Source of the DNA: Dokdonella fugitiva
GTDB taxonomy: Bacteria; Pseudomonadota; Gammaproteobacteria; Xanthomonadales; Rhodanobacteraceae
Length of the DNA: 64,000 nt
Assembly: GCF_014138265.1 (NCBI RefSeq)
Contig: NZ_JACGXL010000002.1
Location: 558,001 to 622,000, forward strand
Direction: 5' to 3'
The notes under the pieces: model-generated
Seen by the model: only the letters and a program-made list of their open reading frames with translations
The model's database searches: none
Told to the model about the DNA's origin: nothing
Translations under genes and position numbers: made by a program
Shown: positions 23,554-32,143 of the stretch, piece by piece
Position numbering within the stretch: the first letter of the stretch is position 1
How the letters are laid out: each line of letters begins with the position of its first letter

Positions 23554-24657
23554 ATGGTCGCCTTCTGGAACTCGCTCGTCGACGGGCTCAACGCACACGC
23601 GGTGACACCGTTCCTCGCTTTCGTGCACCTCACCGGGCTCGCCGGCGATCCGCGCGAGATCGCCGAGGCGCTGCTCATCGCGGCCGCGCAGGTGCTCGTC
23701 ATCGGCCTCGTGTTCCGCCCGCTCGAAAGCCTCGCGCCGGCCGAGCGCTGGCCCGATCGCCGCCTCGCGCGCATCGACCGCACCTACACGCTGCTGATGC
23801 TGCTCGGCCTCAACCCGTTGTTCGCCTACCTCGTGCTCACGCCGTTCGCGAACGCGTTCGGCGGTGGCGCCAGCGAGGCGGTCAGCGGCCTGCCGGCGTG
23901 GATCCCGTGGTTCCAGCAGCATCCGCTCGCGCTGTTCCTCGCCTACTACGCGATCTACGACTTCGCCTACTACTGGATGCACCGCGTGCAGCACTGGATC
24001 CCGTGGTGGTGGGCGCTGCACAGCATGCACCACAGCCAGCGCCAGATGAGCTGCTGGAGCAACGACCGCGGCAGCTACGTCGACGGGTTCCTGCAGTCGA
24101 TCTTCCTCGCCACGGTCGGCCTCGTCGTCGGCGTCGAGCCGGACCAGTTCGCGCTGCTCATGTTCGTCGGCGAACTCGCGCAGAACTGGTCGCACGCGAA
24201 CGTGCGGTTCGGCTTCGGCCGCGCGTTCGACAAGCTGTTCGTCGACCCTAAGTTCCACCGCCTGCACCACATGATCGTCGATCCGGAGCGGCCGCGGTTG
24301 CACAATTGCAACTATGGACAGGTACTGTCGGTGTGGGACGTGCTGTTCGGCACCGCGCTGTACGGTGAACCCGCGCGGCCGACCGGCGTCGGCGACCCGA
24401 TGGTGGACGCCGACAACGGCCGCGGCGTCGTCGCGATGCAATGGGGTGCGTTCCGCCGCTTCTGGGGCGCGCTCTGGTGCGCTGCCGGCTGGAAGCCCGG
24501 CGACGTCGCGTTCGGCCCGGACCACGTCCCGGTGCCGACCCGCCACATGGACCTGCACCGCTTCGACCGCCCGGCGCAGCTCGCCGACGGGGCGCCCGCG
24601 GATGGGCGCGGCGCCGGCGGCGGGCTCGTCGGCGAACCCGCGCGCGAACCGGCTTGA
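23554..24657 (+). CDS. Sterol desaturase/fatty acid hydroxylase superfamily membrane protein
   Basis: A 367-residue multi-pass protein with the diiron histidine boxes of the superfamily: HRVQH (143-147), HSMHH (156-160) and HRLHH (235-239). Hydrophobic helices precede and separate the boxes. These enzymes hydroxylate or desaturate lipid substrates with O2, and the bacterial substrate is usually unknown. The C-terminal 60 residues are a hydrophilic extension. The start follows a TAGAAT box by 6 nt without an SD. The promoter of the downstream GGDEF/EAL gene overlaps the stop codon. Confidence 0.88.
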   Translation: MVAFWNSLVDGLNAHAVTPFLAFVHLTGLAGDPREIAEALLIAAAQVLVIGLVFRPLESLAPAERWPDRRLARIDRTYTLLMLLGLNPLFAYLVLTPFANAFGGGASEAVSGLPAWIPWFQQHPLALFLAYYAIYDFAYYWMHRVQHWIPWWWALHSMHHSQRQMSCWSNDRGSYVDGFLQSIFLATVGLVVGVEPDQFALLMFVGELAQNWSHANVRFGFGRAFDKLFVDPKFHRLHHMIVDPERPRLHNCNYGQVLSVWDVLFGTALYGEPARPTGVGDPMVDADNGRGVVAMQWGAFRRFWGALWCAAGWKPGDVAFGPDHVPVPTRHMDLHRFDRPAQLADGAPADGRGAGGGLVGEPAREPA

Positions 24658-24681
24658 GGCCGCCGGCATGCGGCGTATGAT
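24654..24681 (+). promoter_or_regulatory. Sigma-70 promoter of the GAF-GGDEF-EAL gene
   Basis: TTGAGG (24654-24659) and TATGAT (24676-24681) are separated by 16 bp and are the best -35/-10 pair noticed in the window. The predicted start falls at about 24688, which is itself a GTG in frame with the gene. Either a leaderless GTG start or an 87-nt leader to ATG 24775 is possible. Confidence 0.65.
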
Positions 24682-24774
24682 GGCGGCGTGGGATCCGGCA
24701 TCGCCGCCCCGCGTCCGGTCGCCTCGCGCCGGCGCGTCCGATATCGTGTCCCCGCACGGAAAACGGGATCGAGG

Positions 24775-26622
24775 ATGATCGACGACCGCTCCAGCGCGGC
24801 GCTGCAGCGTCTCCAGGGGGAAATCCTGGAAGCGGTCGCGCGCGGCGAATCGTTGCTGCGCGTCGCCGACCTGCTGTGCCGCCGCGTCGAGGTGCTCGCG
24901 CCGGACGTGCTCTGCTCGGTGCTCGCCGTCGACGCCCAGGGACGCGTGCATTCGCTCGCCGCGCCGAGCCTGCCCGAACCGTATTCGCATTCGCTGGACG
25001 GCATGTCGATCGGGCCCGTCGCGGGTTCGTGCGGCACCGCGGCCTGGCGTGGCGAGCCGGTCGAGGTCGTCGACATCGAGCGCGATCCGCTGTGGGCCGA
25101 CTATCGCGACCTCGCGTTGCCGCTCGGCCTGCGCGCGTGCTGGTCGAGCCCGATCAAGTCGCGCGACGGCCGCGTGATCGGCACGTTCGCGTTCTACTAC
25201 CGCACGCGCCGCGGGCCGGCGGCGCTCGAGCGCGCGATCGTCGAGCGCTGCGTCGATCTCTGCGCGATCGCGATCGAGCACGACGCGGTGCAGGCGCACG
25301 TGCACCGCCTCGCGTTCCACGATCCGGTCACCGGCCTCGCCAACCGCTCCGCATTCACCGAGCACGCGTCGCGCACGCTCGCCGCGCTCGCGCCGGGCGA
25401 GTTCGTCAACGTGCTGTACATCGACCTCGACGACTTCAAGGCGGTCAACGACACGCTCGGCCATCGCGTCGGCGACCAGCTGCTCGCCGGCGTCGCGCAG
25501 CGCCTCGCCGCGTGCATGGGCAGCGATGCGTTCGTCGCGCGCCTCGGCGGCGACGAATTCGCCGTGCTGCAGCCGTGCCGCGAGGCGGAGGCGGACGGGC
25601 ACCAGCTCGCGGCGAAGATCAAGGCCGTGCTCGACGATCCATTCGAGGTCGACGACCAGCGCGTCACGATCGGCGCGAGCGTCGGCATCGCGAACGCGGC
25701 CGCGCCCGGACTCGACCTCGACGAACTCGCGCGGCGCGCGGACATGGCGCTGTACGAGGCGAAGGCCGCCGGCCGGCGCACGCACCGCTTCTTCGACGCG
25801 GCGATGGACACGCACGTGCAGATGCGCCGCAGCCTCAAGCAGGACCTGCGCGCAGCGATCGACGCGGGCGCGTTCACCCTCGTCTACCAACCGATCATCG
25901 CGCTCGAGACGGGCGAGCCGGTCGCGGTCGAGGCACTGCTGCGCTGGTCCCATCCGGCGCGCGGCAACGTGCCGCCGGCGGCGTTCATCCCGGTGGTCGA
26001 GGAGATGGGGCTGATCGCCCCGCTCGGCGACTGGGTGCTGCGCGAAGCCTGCAACGCCGCGGCGCGCTGGCGGCGCGAGATCAAGATCGGCGTCAACCTG
26101 TCGCCGCTGCAGTTGCGCAAGGCCGGCTTCGTGCTCGACGTGGTCGGCGCGCTGCAGCAGTCGGGCCTTCCCGCCGAGCGCCTGGACCTCGAGGTGACCG
26201 AGAGCGCGCTGCTCGCGAGCGACATCGCCACGCGCACCGCGATCAACGAACTGCACGACCTCGGCGTGCGCCTCTCGCTCGACGATTTCGGCACAGGCTA
26301 CTCGTCGCTGCAGCTGCTGCGCGCGTTCCCGTTCGACAAGATCAAGATCGACATGTCGTTCGTGCGCGACATCGGCATCGACGCCGATTCGGAAGCGATC
26401 ATCCGCGCGGTGATCCGCCTCGCGCGCGACCTCGGCATCCGCACCGCCGCCGAAGGGGTCGAGACAGCGGCGCAGTACGACTGGCTCGCGCGCCATCGCT
26501 GCAGCGAAGTGCAGGGCTTCCATTGCAGCCGCCCGCTGGCGGAACCGGAGCTGCGCGGGCTGCTCGAGCGCGGCATGTCGCGCGAAGCCGCCGCGGGGGC
26601 GGGCCTGCGGCCGTCATCCTGA
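24775..26622 (+). CDS. GAF-GGDEF-EAL protein (c-di-GMP synthesis/turnover)
   Basis: A 615-residue cytoplasmic protein. An N-terminal GAF domain spans roughly residues 15-165 (GPVAGSCGTAAWRGEPVEV, LRACWSSPIKS). A GGDEF domain follows with an intact catalytic GGDEF in ARLGGDEFAVL, then an EAL domain with VEALLRW, NLSPLQL, DDFGTGYSS and EGVET. Both catalytic signatures look complete, so it may make and degrade c-di-GMP under GAF control. ATG 24775 has GAGG directly before it. GTG 24688 would add 29 residues and would make the mRNA leaderless. No membrane segment is present. Confidence 0.92.
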   Translation: MIDDRSSAALQRLQGEILEAVARGESLLRVADLLCRRVEVLAPDVLCSVLAVDAQGRVHSLAAPSLPEPYSHSLDGMSIGPVAGSCGTAAWRGEPVEVVDIERDPLWADYRDLALPLGLRACWSSPIKSRDGRVIGTFAFYYRTRRGPAALERAIVERCVDLCAIAIEHDAVQAHVHRLAFHDPVTGLANRSAFTEHASRTLAALAPGEFVNVLYIDLDDFKAVNDTLGHRVGDQLLAGVAQRLAACMGSDAFVARLGGDEFAVLQPCREAEADGHQLAAKIKAVLDDPFEVDDQRVTIGASVGIANAAAPGLDLDELARRADMALYEAKAAGRRTHRFFDAAMDTHVQMRRSLKQDLRAAIDAGAFTLVYQPIIALETGEPVAVEALLRWSHPARGNVPPAAFIPVVEEMGLIAPLGDWVLREACNAAARWRREIKIGVNLSPLQLRKAGFVLDVVGALQQSGLPAERLDLEVTESALLASDIATRTAINELHDLGVRLSLDDFGTGYSSLQLLRAFPFDKIKIDMSFVRDIGIDADSEAIIRAVIRLARDLGIRTAAEGVETAAQYDWLARHRCSEVQGFHCSRPLAEPELRGLLERGMSREAAAGAGLRPSS

Positions 26623-26631
26623 GGCGACGGC

Positions 26632-28029
26632 TCAGACGACGCCGGTCGCGTGGTACAGCGCGATCACGGCGAACACCGCCAGCGTCTTGATCACGGTGAT
26701 CGCGAAGATGTCGCGGTACGACTGCCGATGGCTGAGCCCGGTCACCGCGAGCAGGGTGATCACCGCGCCGTTGTGCGGCAGAGTGTCCATGCCGCCGGAC
26801 GCCATCGCGGCGACGCGGTGCAGCACGTCCATCGGGATGCCGGCCGCCTGCGCGTTGTGCGCGAACGTGTCGGCCATCGCCGCGAGCGCGATGCTCATGC
26901 CGCCCGAGGCCGAGCCGGTGATCCCGGCGAGCGTCGTCACCGACACCGCTTCGTTGACGAGCGGGCTCGGGATCGCCTGCAGCGCGTCGGCGACGATGCG
27001 GAAGCCGGGCAGCGCCGCGATCACCGCGCCGAAGCCGTACTCGGACGCGGTGTTCATCGAGGCGAGCAGGGCGCCCGCGACCGCCTCGCGGCTGCCGTCG
27101 GCGAACGTGCGCGCGATCGTGCGCCACGCGCAGGCGAGCACGCAGGCGATGCCGAGCAGGAGCGCGCCCTCGACCGCCCAGATCGCGGCGAGCTTCGACA
27201 CCTCCTGCACGACCGGCTTCGCCTCGCCGATCACCGCCGGGACGAAGCTCTGCGTCGCGCCGTACCAGCGCGGGATCGCGTGCGTGAGCGCGAAGTTCGC
27301 CGCGCCGACGAGCACGAGCGGCAGCAGCGCGAGCAGCGGGTGGGCGAGGCGCACGCCGTCGAACGCGCGCGGCTCGTTGCGCATTGCGTCGCCGTAGCCT
27401 TCGCCCGCGGCGGCCGCGGCGCGCCGCCGCGCATCGAGCCAGGCGAGGCCGGCGACGAGCACGCACAGCGCGCCGAACGTGCCGAGCCAAGGCGCCGCCC
27501 ACGCGGTCGTGCCGAAGAACGTCGTCGGGATGATGTTCTGGATCTGCGGCGTGCCGGGCAGCGCGTCCATCGTGAACGTGAATGCGCCGAGCGCGATCGT
27601 GCCGGGGATGAGGCGCTTGGGGATGTCGGCCTGGCGGAACAGCTCGGCCGCGAACGGATACACCGCGAACACGACCACGAACAGCGACACGCCGCCGTAG
27701 GTGAGCAGCGCGCAGACGATCACGATCGACAGCATCGCGCGGCCGCGTCCGAGCACGCCGATCGTCGCCGCGACGATCGACTTCGAGAATCCGGACAGCT
27801 CGATCAGCTTGCCGAACACCGCACCGAGCAGGAACACCGGGAAGTACAGCTTGAGGAACGCGACCATGCGGTCCATGAACAGGCCGGTGAAGATCGGTGC
27901 GACGAGCGACGGATCGGTCAGCAGCACCGCCCCGAGCGCGGCGACGGGCGCGAACAGGATCACGCTGTGACCGCGGTATGCCGCGAGCATGAGGAATGCG
28001 AGCGCGGCCAGTACGACCAGCAGAGCCAT
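26632..28029 (-). CDS. GntP-family permease, probable 3-hydroxybutyrate/hydroxy-acid uptake
   Basis: A 465-residue permease with about 12-13 helices. The GntP/gluconate:H+ symporter pattern is visible in FTMDALPGTPQIQNIIP, SGGMSIALAAMAD and ASGGMDTLPHNGAVITLL. Members move gluconate or D-3-hydroxybutyrate. It is divergent from a TonB receptor-PHB depolymerase operon and shares with it a palindromic site at 28133-28146, so 3-hydroxybutyrate is the favoured substrate (inference). AAGGA lies 7 nt before ATG 28029. A CATACT -10-like box (minus strand, 28104-28109) lies 30.5 bp from the palindrome centre. Confidence 0.85.
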   Translation of the reverse strand: MALLVVLAALAFLMLAAYRGHSVILFAPVAALGAVLLTDPSLVAPIFTGLFMDRMVAFLKLYFPVFLLGAVFGKLIELSGFSKSIVAATIGVLGRGRAMLSIVIVCALLTYGGVSLFVVVFAVYPFAAELFRQADIPKRLIPGTIALGAFTFTMDALPGTPQIQNIIPTTFFGTTAWAAPWLGTFGALCVLVAGLAWLDARRRAAAAAGEGYGDAMRNEPRAFDGVRLAHPLLALLPLVLVGAANFALTHAIPRWYGATQSFVPAVIGEAKPVVQEVSKLAAIWAVEGALLLGIACVLACAWRTIARTFADGSREAVAGALLASMNTASEYGFGAVIAALPGFRIVADALQAIPSPLVNEAVSVTTLAGITGSASGGMSIALAAMADTFAHNAQAAGIPMDVLHRVAAMASGGMDTLPHNGAVITLLAVTGLSHRQSYRDIFAITVIKTLAVFAVIALYHATGVV

Positions 28030-28132
28030 CGATGGGTCCTTCGACTGCGGTGCCGCGGGCGCCGGCGGCCACCATGGCCCGCGTCGCGCGATCCTTCGGC
28101 ACGAGTATGCGCAGCGCGCCGGCGCGGCCCAC

Positions 28133-28146
28133 TGTACGAAGGTACA
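28133..28146. promoter_or_regulatory. Candidate CrbR-type operator TGTAC-GAAG-GTACA
   Basis: A perfect 5-bp inverted repeat around GAAG lies between the divergent permease and TonB-receptor genes. Its centre (28139.5) is exactly 31.5 bp before the TAGCCT -10 at 28171-28176. The same geometry recurs at the acyl-CoA ligase and 3HB-oligomer hydrolase promoters. This fits class II activation by a NarL-type response regulator. Confidence 0.65.
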
Positions 28147-28170
28147 AGTGCTTGCGCGCGCGCCGGCGCC

Positions 28171-28176
28171 TAGCCT
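28171..28176 (+). promoter_or_regulatory. -10 box of the TonB receptor-depolymerase operon
   Basis: TAGCCT, with a predicted start near 28183 and a 42-nt leader ending in GGAGGGG. There is no recognisable -35, as expected for an activator-dependent promoter. The palindrome centre would lie near -43. Confidence 0.55.
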
Positions 28177-28224
28177 TGCCGGCATCGCATGGCCGGTGGC
28201 CGGCTCGATGCTGGAGGGGACCCG

Positions 28225-30477
28225 ATGAAGCGCCAGAAGCTGTTCGTTGCGATCGCCTGCGCGTTCGCGTTCGCCACCGCGGCCGTCGCCGCCGAGCCGA
28301 CCGACGCGGCCACCGACGCGGCCGCCGCCGATGCCGCGGATGCGCCCGGCGACGACGCGGCCACCGACCCGACGCGCCTTGAAGGCGTGACCGTGACCGC
28401 GCGCAAGCGCGAGGAAACGCTGCAGGACGTGCCCGTAGCGGTGACCGCGTTCACCTCCGACCGGCTCGACACGCTCAACGTGCAGGACCTTTCCGGCCTC
28501 GCCGGGCAGGTGCCGAACACGACGATCTACGCCGCGCGCGGCTCGACCAGCACGGTCACCGCCTACATCCGCGGCATCGGCCAGTCCGATCCGCTGTGGG
28601 GCGTCGACCCGGGCGTCGGCATCTACCTCGACGACGTCTACATCGCGCGTCCGCAAGGTGCGCTGCTCGACGTGTTCGACGTCGAGCGCGTCGAGGTGCT
28701 GCGTGGCCCGCAAGGCACTCTGTACGGCAAGAACACCATCGGCGGCGCGATCAAGTACGTATCGCGCAAGCTCGACAAGGACTTCGGCGGTTACGCGCAG
28801 GTCACCGCGGGAACCGACGACGAACTCGACGCGAAGGCCGCGGTCGGCGGGTCGTTCGACGCGAACGGCATGCTGCGTGCGCGCCTCGCGGTGGCGAGCC
28901 TCAACCGCGACGGTTTCGGCGAGAACCTCTACACGCGCCAGCCGGTCAGCGACAAGCAGATCGACGCCGCGCGCTTCAACCTCGGCCTGTACGCGACCGA
29001 GACGTTCGACGTGCAGTTCGCCTACGACTGGATGAAGGACCAGTCCGGCGTGCGCGGCGCGCAGATGCTCGCGGCCAACCCGCTCGCGCCCGACTACGCG
29101 CCGCTCGACGACCGCTACGACATCCGCAGCGCGATGCCGAACGTCAACGACACCGACATGAAGGGCACCTCGCTGACCGCGAACTGGATGCTCGGCGACG
29201 CCTGGTTCCTCAAGTACGTGTTCGCGCACCGCACGTCCGACACCGACACCAACATCGACTTCGACACGACGCCGCTGCCGCTCGTCGACGTGCACGCGTT
29301 CTACAGCGACAGCCAGAACAGCAACGAGCTGCAGCTCAACTACGACGGCGGCGGCCGTGCGCGCGGCGTGATGGGCGTGTACGCGTTCAACGGTCGTGCC
29401 GGCGGCCAGGTGCTCAACCACTTCGAGAACCCGCTGCTGCCGGCCACCGCGACCAACCCGCTGTTCGGCGACACCCAGGGACGCGTCTACACGAGCAGCA
29501 TCGCCGCCTACGCCGACTGGACCGTCGACCTCGCCGAGGCGTGGAAGCTCGACCTCGGCGCGCGCTACACCGACGAGGAGAAGCACGCGATCGCGCTGAA
29601 CCGCTTCTACACCGACGGCAGCTACGCCACCGCGTGGGCGACGGCGGCGAACTTCGACAAGAAGGTCAGCTTCAGCAACGTCTCGCCGAAGGCGTCGATC
29701 GACTGGCAGGTGACGCCGGACGCGCTGCTGTACGCGTTGTACTCGAAGGGCTTCAAGTCGGGCGGCTTCAACATTCGCGCCAACACCACCGCGGTGCCGC
29801 GCTCGGGCGAGCCGTTCAAGGACGAGACCGTCGACAGCTTCGAGGTCGGCAGCAAGCTGTCGTTGCTCGACCAGCGCATGTTCCTCAACGTCGCACTGTT
29901 CCACAACAAGTACAAGGACATCCAGCTGTCGGTATTCACCTCGTACACATTGCCGGACGGCACGCAGAGCTTCTTCGGCGACTTCACCAACGCCGGCGCG
30001 GGCACGATCAACGGCGCCGAGGTCGAATACCAGTTCCTGCCGACGCCGAACTGGCTGATCAGCGGCAACATCGCCTGGCTCGACGCGAGCTACGACGAAT
30101 TCTTCGACCGCGGCGTGAACGTCGCCGACAGCCAGCGCTTCACCAACGCGCCGCGCGTGTCGGGCGGCGTCAACGTCGAATACCGCACGCCGCTCGCCAA
30201 CGGCGGCAATCTGTCCGCCCGCATCGGCTACACGTACCAGAGCGAGGTGTGGCCGACCACCGACCTCAGCCCGGCGATCCGCCAGAAGGGCTACGGCTTG
30301 CTCAACGCGGGCGTGATCTGGAAGATCGACGACGCCTGGTCGGTCGCGCTGCAGGGCACGAACCTGACCGACAAGGCGTATCGCACGACCGGCTACAACA
30401 TCGCCGCCTACGGCGTGCTGACCGGCTTCTACGGACCGCCGCGCCAGGTCACCCTCAGCGCGACCTGGCGCTTCTGA
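28225..30477 (+). CDS. TonB-dependent outer-membrane receptor
   Basis: A 750-residue receptor. The signal peptide ends near AVAA, followed by a 25-residue Ala/Asp-rich linker and a TonB-box-like LEGVTVTARKR. The plug domain contains RGIGQSDPLWGVDPGVGIYLDD and VEVLRGPQGTLYGKNTIGGAI. A 22-strand barrel ends in the aromatic terminus TLSATWRF. It imports a large or scarce substrate across the outer membrane using TonB energy. It is followed after 11 nt by a PHB depolymerase gene. This suggests import of hydroxybutyrate oligomers rather than siderophore, though iron chelates remain possible. A good GGAGGGG precedes the ATG. Confidence 0.92.
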   Translation: MKRQKLFVAIACAFAFATAAVAAEPTDAATDAAAADAADAPGDDAATDPTRLEGVTVTARKREETLQDVPVAVTAFTSDRLDTLNVQDLSGLAGQVPNTTIYAARGSTSTVTAYIRGIGQSDPLWGVDPGVGIYLDDVYIARPQGALLDVFDVERVEVLRGPQGTLYGKNTIGGAIKYVSRKLDKDFGGYAQVTAGTDDELDAKAAVGGSFDANGMLRARLAVASLNRDGFGENLYTRQPVSDKQIDAARFNLGLYATETFDVQFAYDWMKDQSGVRGAQMLAANPLAPDYAPLDDRYDIRSAMPNVNDTDMKGTSLTANWMLGDAWFLKYVFAHRTSDTDTNIDFDTTPLPLVDVHAFYSDSQNSNELQLNYDGGGRARGVMGVYAFNGRAGGQVLNHFENPLLPATATNPLFGDTQGRVYTSSIAAYADWTVDLAEAWKLDLGARYTDEEKHAIALNRFYTDGSYATAWATAANFDKKVSFSNVSPKASIDWQVTPDALLYALYSKGFKSGGFNIRANTTAVPRSGEPFKDETVDSFEVGSKLSLLDQRMFLNVALFHNKYKDIQLSVFTSYTLPDGTQSFFGDFTNAGAGTINGAEVEYQFLPTPNWLISGNIAWLDASYDEFFDRGVNVADSQRFTNAPRVSGGVNVEYRTPLANGGNLSARIGYTYQSEVWPTTDLSPAIRQKGYGLLNAGVIWKIDDAWSVALQGTNLTDKAYRTTGYNIAAYGVLTGFYGPPRQVTLSATWRF

Positions 30478-30488
30478 AGGAATCCGCG

Positions 30489-31505
30489 ATGAACCGCCGC
30501 ATGCTCGCAACGATCGTCCTCGGTGCCGCCGTCGCATCGGCGACGGCGGCGCCATTGCCCACGCTCGAGCTCGACGCGTCGCGCACGACGGTGTCGGGGC
30601 TGTCGTCGGGGGCGTACATGGCGCACCAGCTGCACGTCGCCTACTCCGACCACGTCGCCGGAGCCGCGCTGATCGCCGGCGGACCGTACCATTGCGCGGC
30701 CGGCGCGCTGCAGACCGCGCTCGCGAGCTGCATGATGCCGGCCGACGACAAGCGTCCCGACGTCGCCGCGCTCGCCGCGCACGCGAAGGACGCGGCGAAG
30801 GCAGGACGCATCGCAGCGCTGGCGGGGCTCGCGGGCGATCGCGTGCTCGTGCTGCACGGGCGCGCCGACAAGACGGTCGCCGAATCGCTGAGTGCGGACA
30901 CGGCCGCGCTCTACCGCGCGCTCGCCGCCGCTGCGAAGAAACCGCTCGATCTGCACGAGGATCTTGCCGGCGCGTACACGCACACGTTCCCGACGCTCGA
31001 CGCCGGCGCCGCGTGCGACGTGTCGACTGCACCGTATGTCGGCAAGTGCGGCTACGACGCGGCGGGCGCAATCTTCGCCGGCCTGTACGGCAAGCCGAGG
31101 CACGCGGTCGCGGCGACGGCTGCGGGCGAGCTGCGCACGTTCGACCAGGACGCGTACCGCGTCGACGGCGTCGATGCGCACCTCGCCGCGACCGGCTACG
31201 TCTATGTCCCCAAGGCATGTGCCGCGGGCGCGCGGTGCGCGCTGCACGTCGCGTTCCACGGTTGCCAGCAGAACGCGGAAACCGCCGGCGAGGCATTCGT
31301 GCGCGATGCCGGCTACAACCGCTGGGCCGACGCCTACGACACGGTCGTGCTGTATCCGCAGACGCACGCGACGATGGCGCCGCTGAACCCGAAGGGTTGC
31401 TGGGACTGGTGGGGCTACGGCGGCGAATCGTACGACACGCGCGACGGCGCGCAGCTGCGCCAGGTCGCCGCGATGGCCGCCGCGCTCGGCGCGCCGCTGC
31501 GCTGA
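30489..31505 (+). CDS. Secreted poly(3-hydroxybutyrate) depolymerase-family esterase
   Basis: A 338-residue esterase with signal peptide. The lipase box GLSSG (Ser39) sits close to the N-terminus, the hallmark of the circularly permuted PHB depolymerases. The family blocks HGRADKTV (candidate acid), HVAFHGCQQNAETAGEAFV and NPKGCWDWWGYGG follow. Conserved Cys pairs are consistent with an extracytoplasmic enzyme. It would hydrolyse PHB chains to oligomers and monomers. It lies 11 nt after the TonB receptor gene, so both probably share the promoter with the 28133-28146 site. Short-chain esterase activity on another polymer is the alternative. Confidence 0.87.
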   Translation: MNRRMLATIVLGAAVASATAAPLPTLELDASRTTVSGLSSGAYMAHQLHVAYSDHVAGAALIAGGPYHCAAGALQTALASCMMPADDKRPDVAALAAHAKDAAKAGRIAALAGLAGDRVLVLHGRADKTVAESLSADTAALYRALAAAAKKPLDLHEDLAGAYTHTFPTLDAGAACDVSTAPYVGKCGYDAAGAIFAGLYGKPRHAVAATAAGELRTFDQDAYRVDGVDAHLAATGYVYVPKACAAGARCALHVAFHGCQQNAETAGEAFVRDAGYNRWADAYDTVVLYPQTHATMAPLNPKGCWDWWGYGGESYDTRDGAQLRQVAAMAAALGAPLR

Positions 31506-31655
31506 AACTTGGCTGGGGTGGATCGAACGCGCAGGGCGGGTCGAGCGCACTGCGCGACTCCCGCATGCCGTGACGCGCTCGATCGCGCGGCGAACCGGCG
31601 GCGCGTGCGTCGCGCGTACCGCCCTAGGAGCATCGCGGCGACGCGCGCCGGCGCA

Positions 31656-32000
31656 TCAGGCCTTCTTCACGAATTCCGATTTCAGCTTCATCGCGCCGAT
31701 GCCGTCGATCCTGCAGTCGATGTCGTGATCGCCGTCGACGAGGCGGATGTTCTTCACGCGCGTGCCGACCTTGACCACGAGCGACGAGCCCTTGACCTTG
31801 AGATCCTTGATCACGGTCACGCTGTCGCCGTCGGCGAGCACGGTACCGTGCGCGTCCTTGATCACGCGGTCGTCGGACGCGTCCGACGCGTCGCTGGCGC
31901 CGGGCGTCCATTCGTGCGCGCACTCCGGGCAGACCAGTTGCCCGCCGTCCTCGTACGTGAACGTCGACGCGCATTTCGGGCAGGGTGGCAGCTCGCTCAT
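31656..32000 (-). CDS. yjdM: YjdM/PhnA-family zinc-ribbon protein
   Basis: A 114-residue protein with an N-terminal zinc ribbon (CPKCAS...CPECAHEW), an Asp/Ser-rich insert ([10 protein letters not shown]) and the PhnA C-terminal beta domain ([20 protein letters not shown]...KLKSEFVKK). Despite the PhnA name, members are not phosphonate hydrolases as far as is established, and their function is unclear. ATG 32000 is chosen over 32006 because AGGA is 6 nt before it. The 150 bp between this gene and the depolymerase gene contain no recognisable feature. Confidence 0.92.
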   Translation of the reverse strand: MSELPPCPKCASTFTYEDGGQLVCPECAHEWTPGASDASDASDDRVIKDAHGTVLADGDSVTVIKDLKVKGSSLVVKVGTRVKNIRLVDGDHDIDCRIDGIGAMKLKSEFVKKA

Positions 32001-32143
32001 CCGCATTCCTCGTTCGTCTTCGCCGTCGCGCGGTCCGCGACGGGGCGGCGATTATATGCGCCGCGACCTGCCGCCCGTCCGCCCGCGGCGGCTTCGTGCT
32101 TCAATCCGCCGCACGCATCCCCGCGCGGGCAACGCATCGGCGC

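Noticed and set aside
24688..24774. N-terminal extension of the GAF-GGDEF-EAL protein from GTG 24688
   Set aside because: The extra 29 residues are Arg/Ala-rich without domain character and ATG 24775 has a GAGG. However, the promoter fits a leaderless GTG, so the choice is not final.
22666..31566. Very long minus-strand open frames (over 1200 and 1600 codons) opposite the GGDEF/EAL, permease and receptor genes
   Set aside because: They are antisense to genes with clear domain motifs, are rich in Arg/Ala/Val/Glu with no domain, and result from high GC suppressing stop codons.
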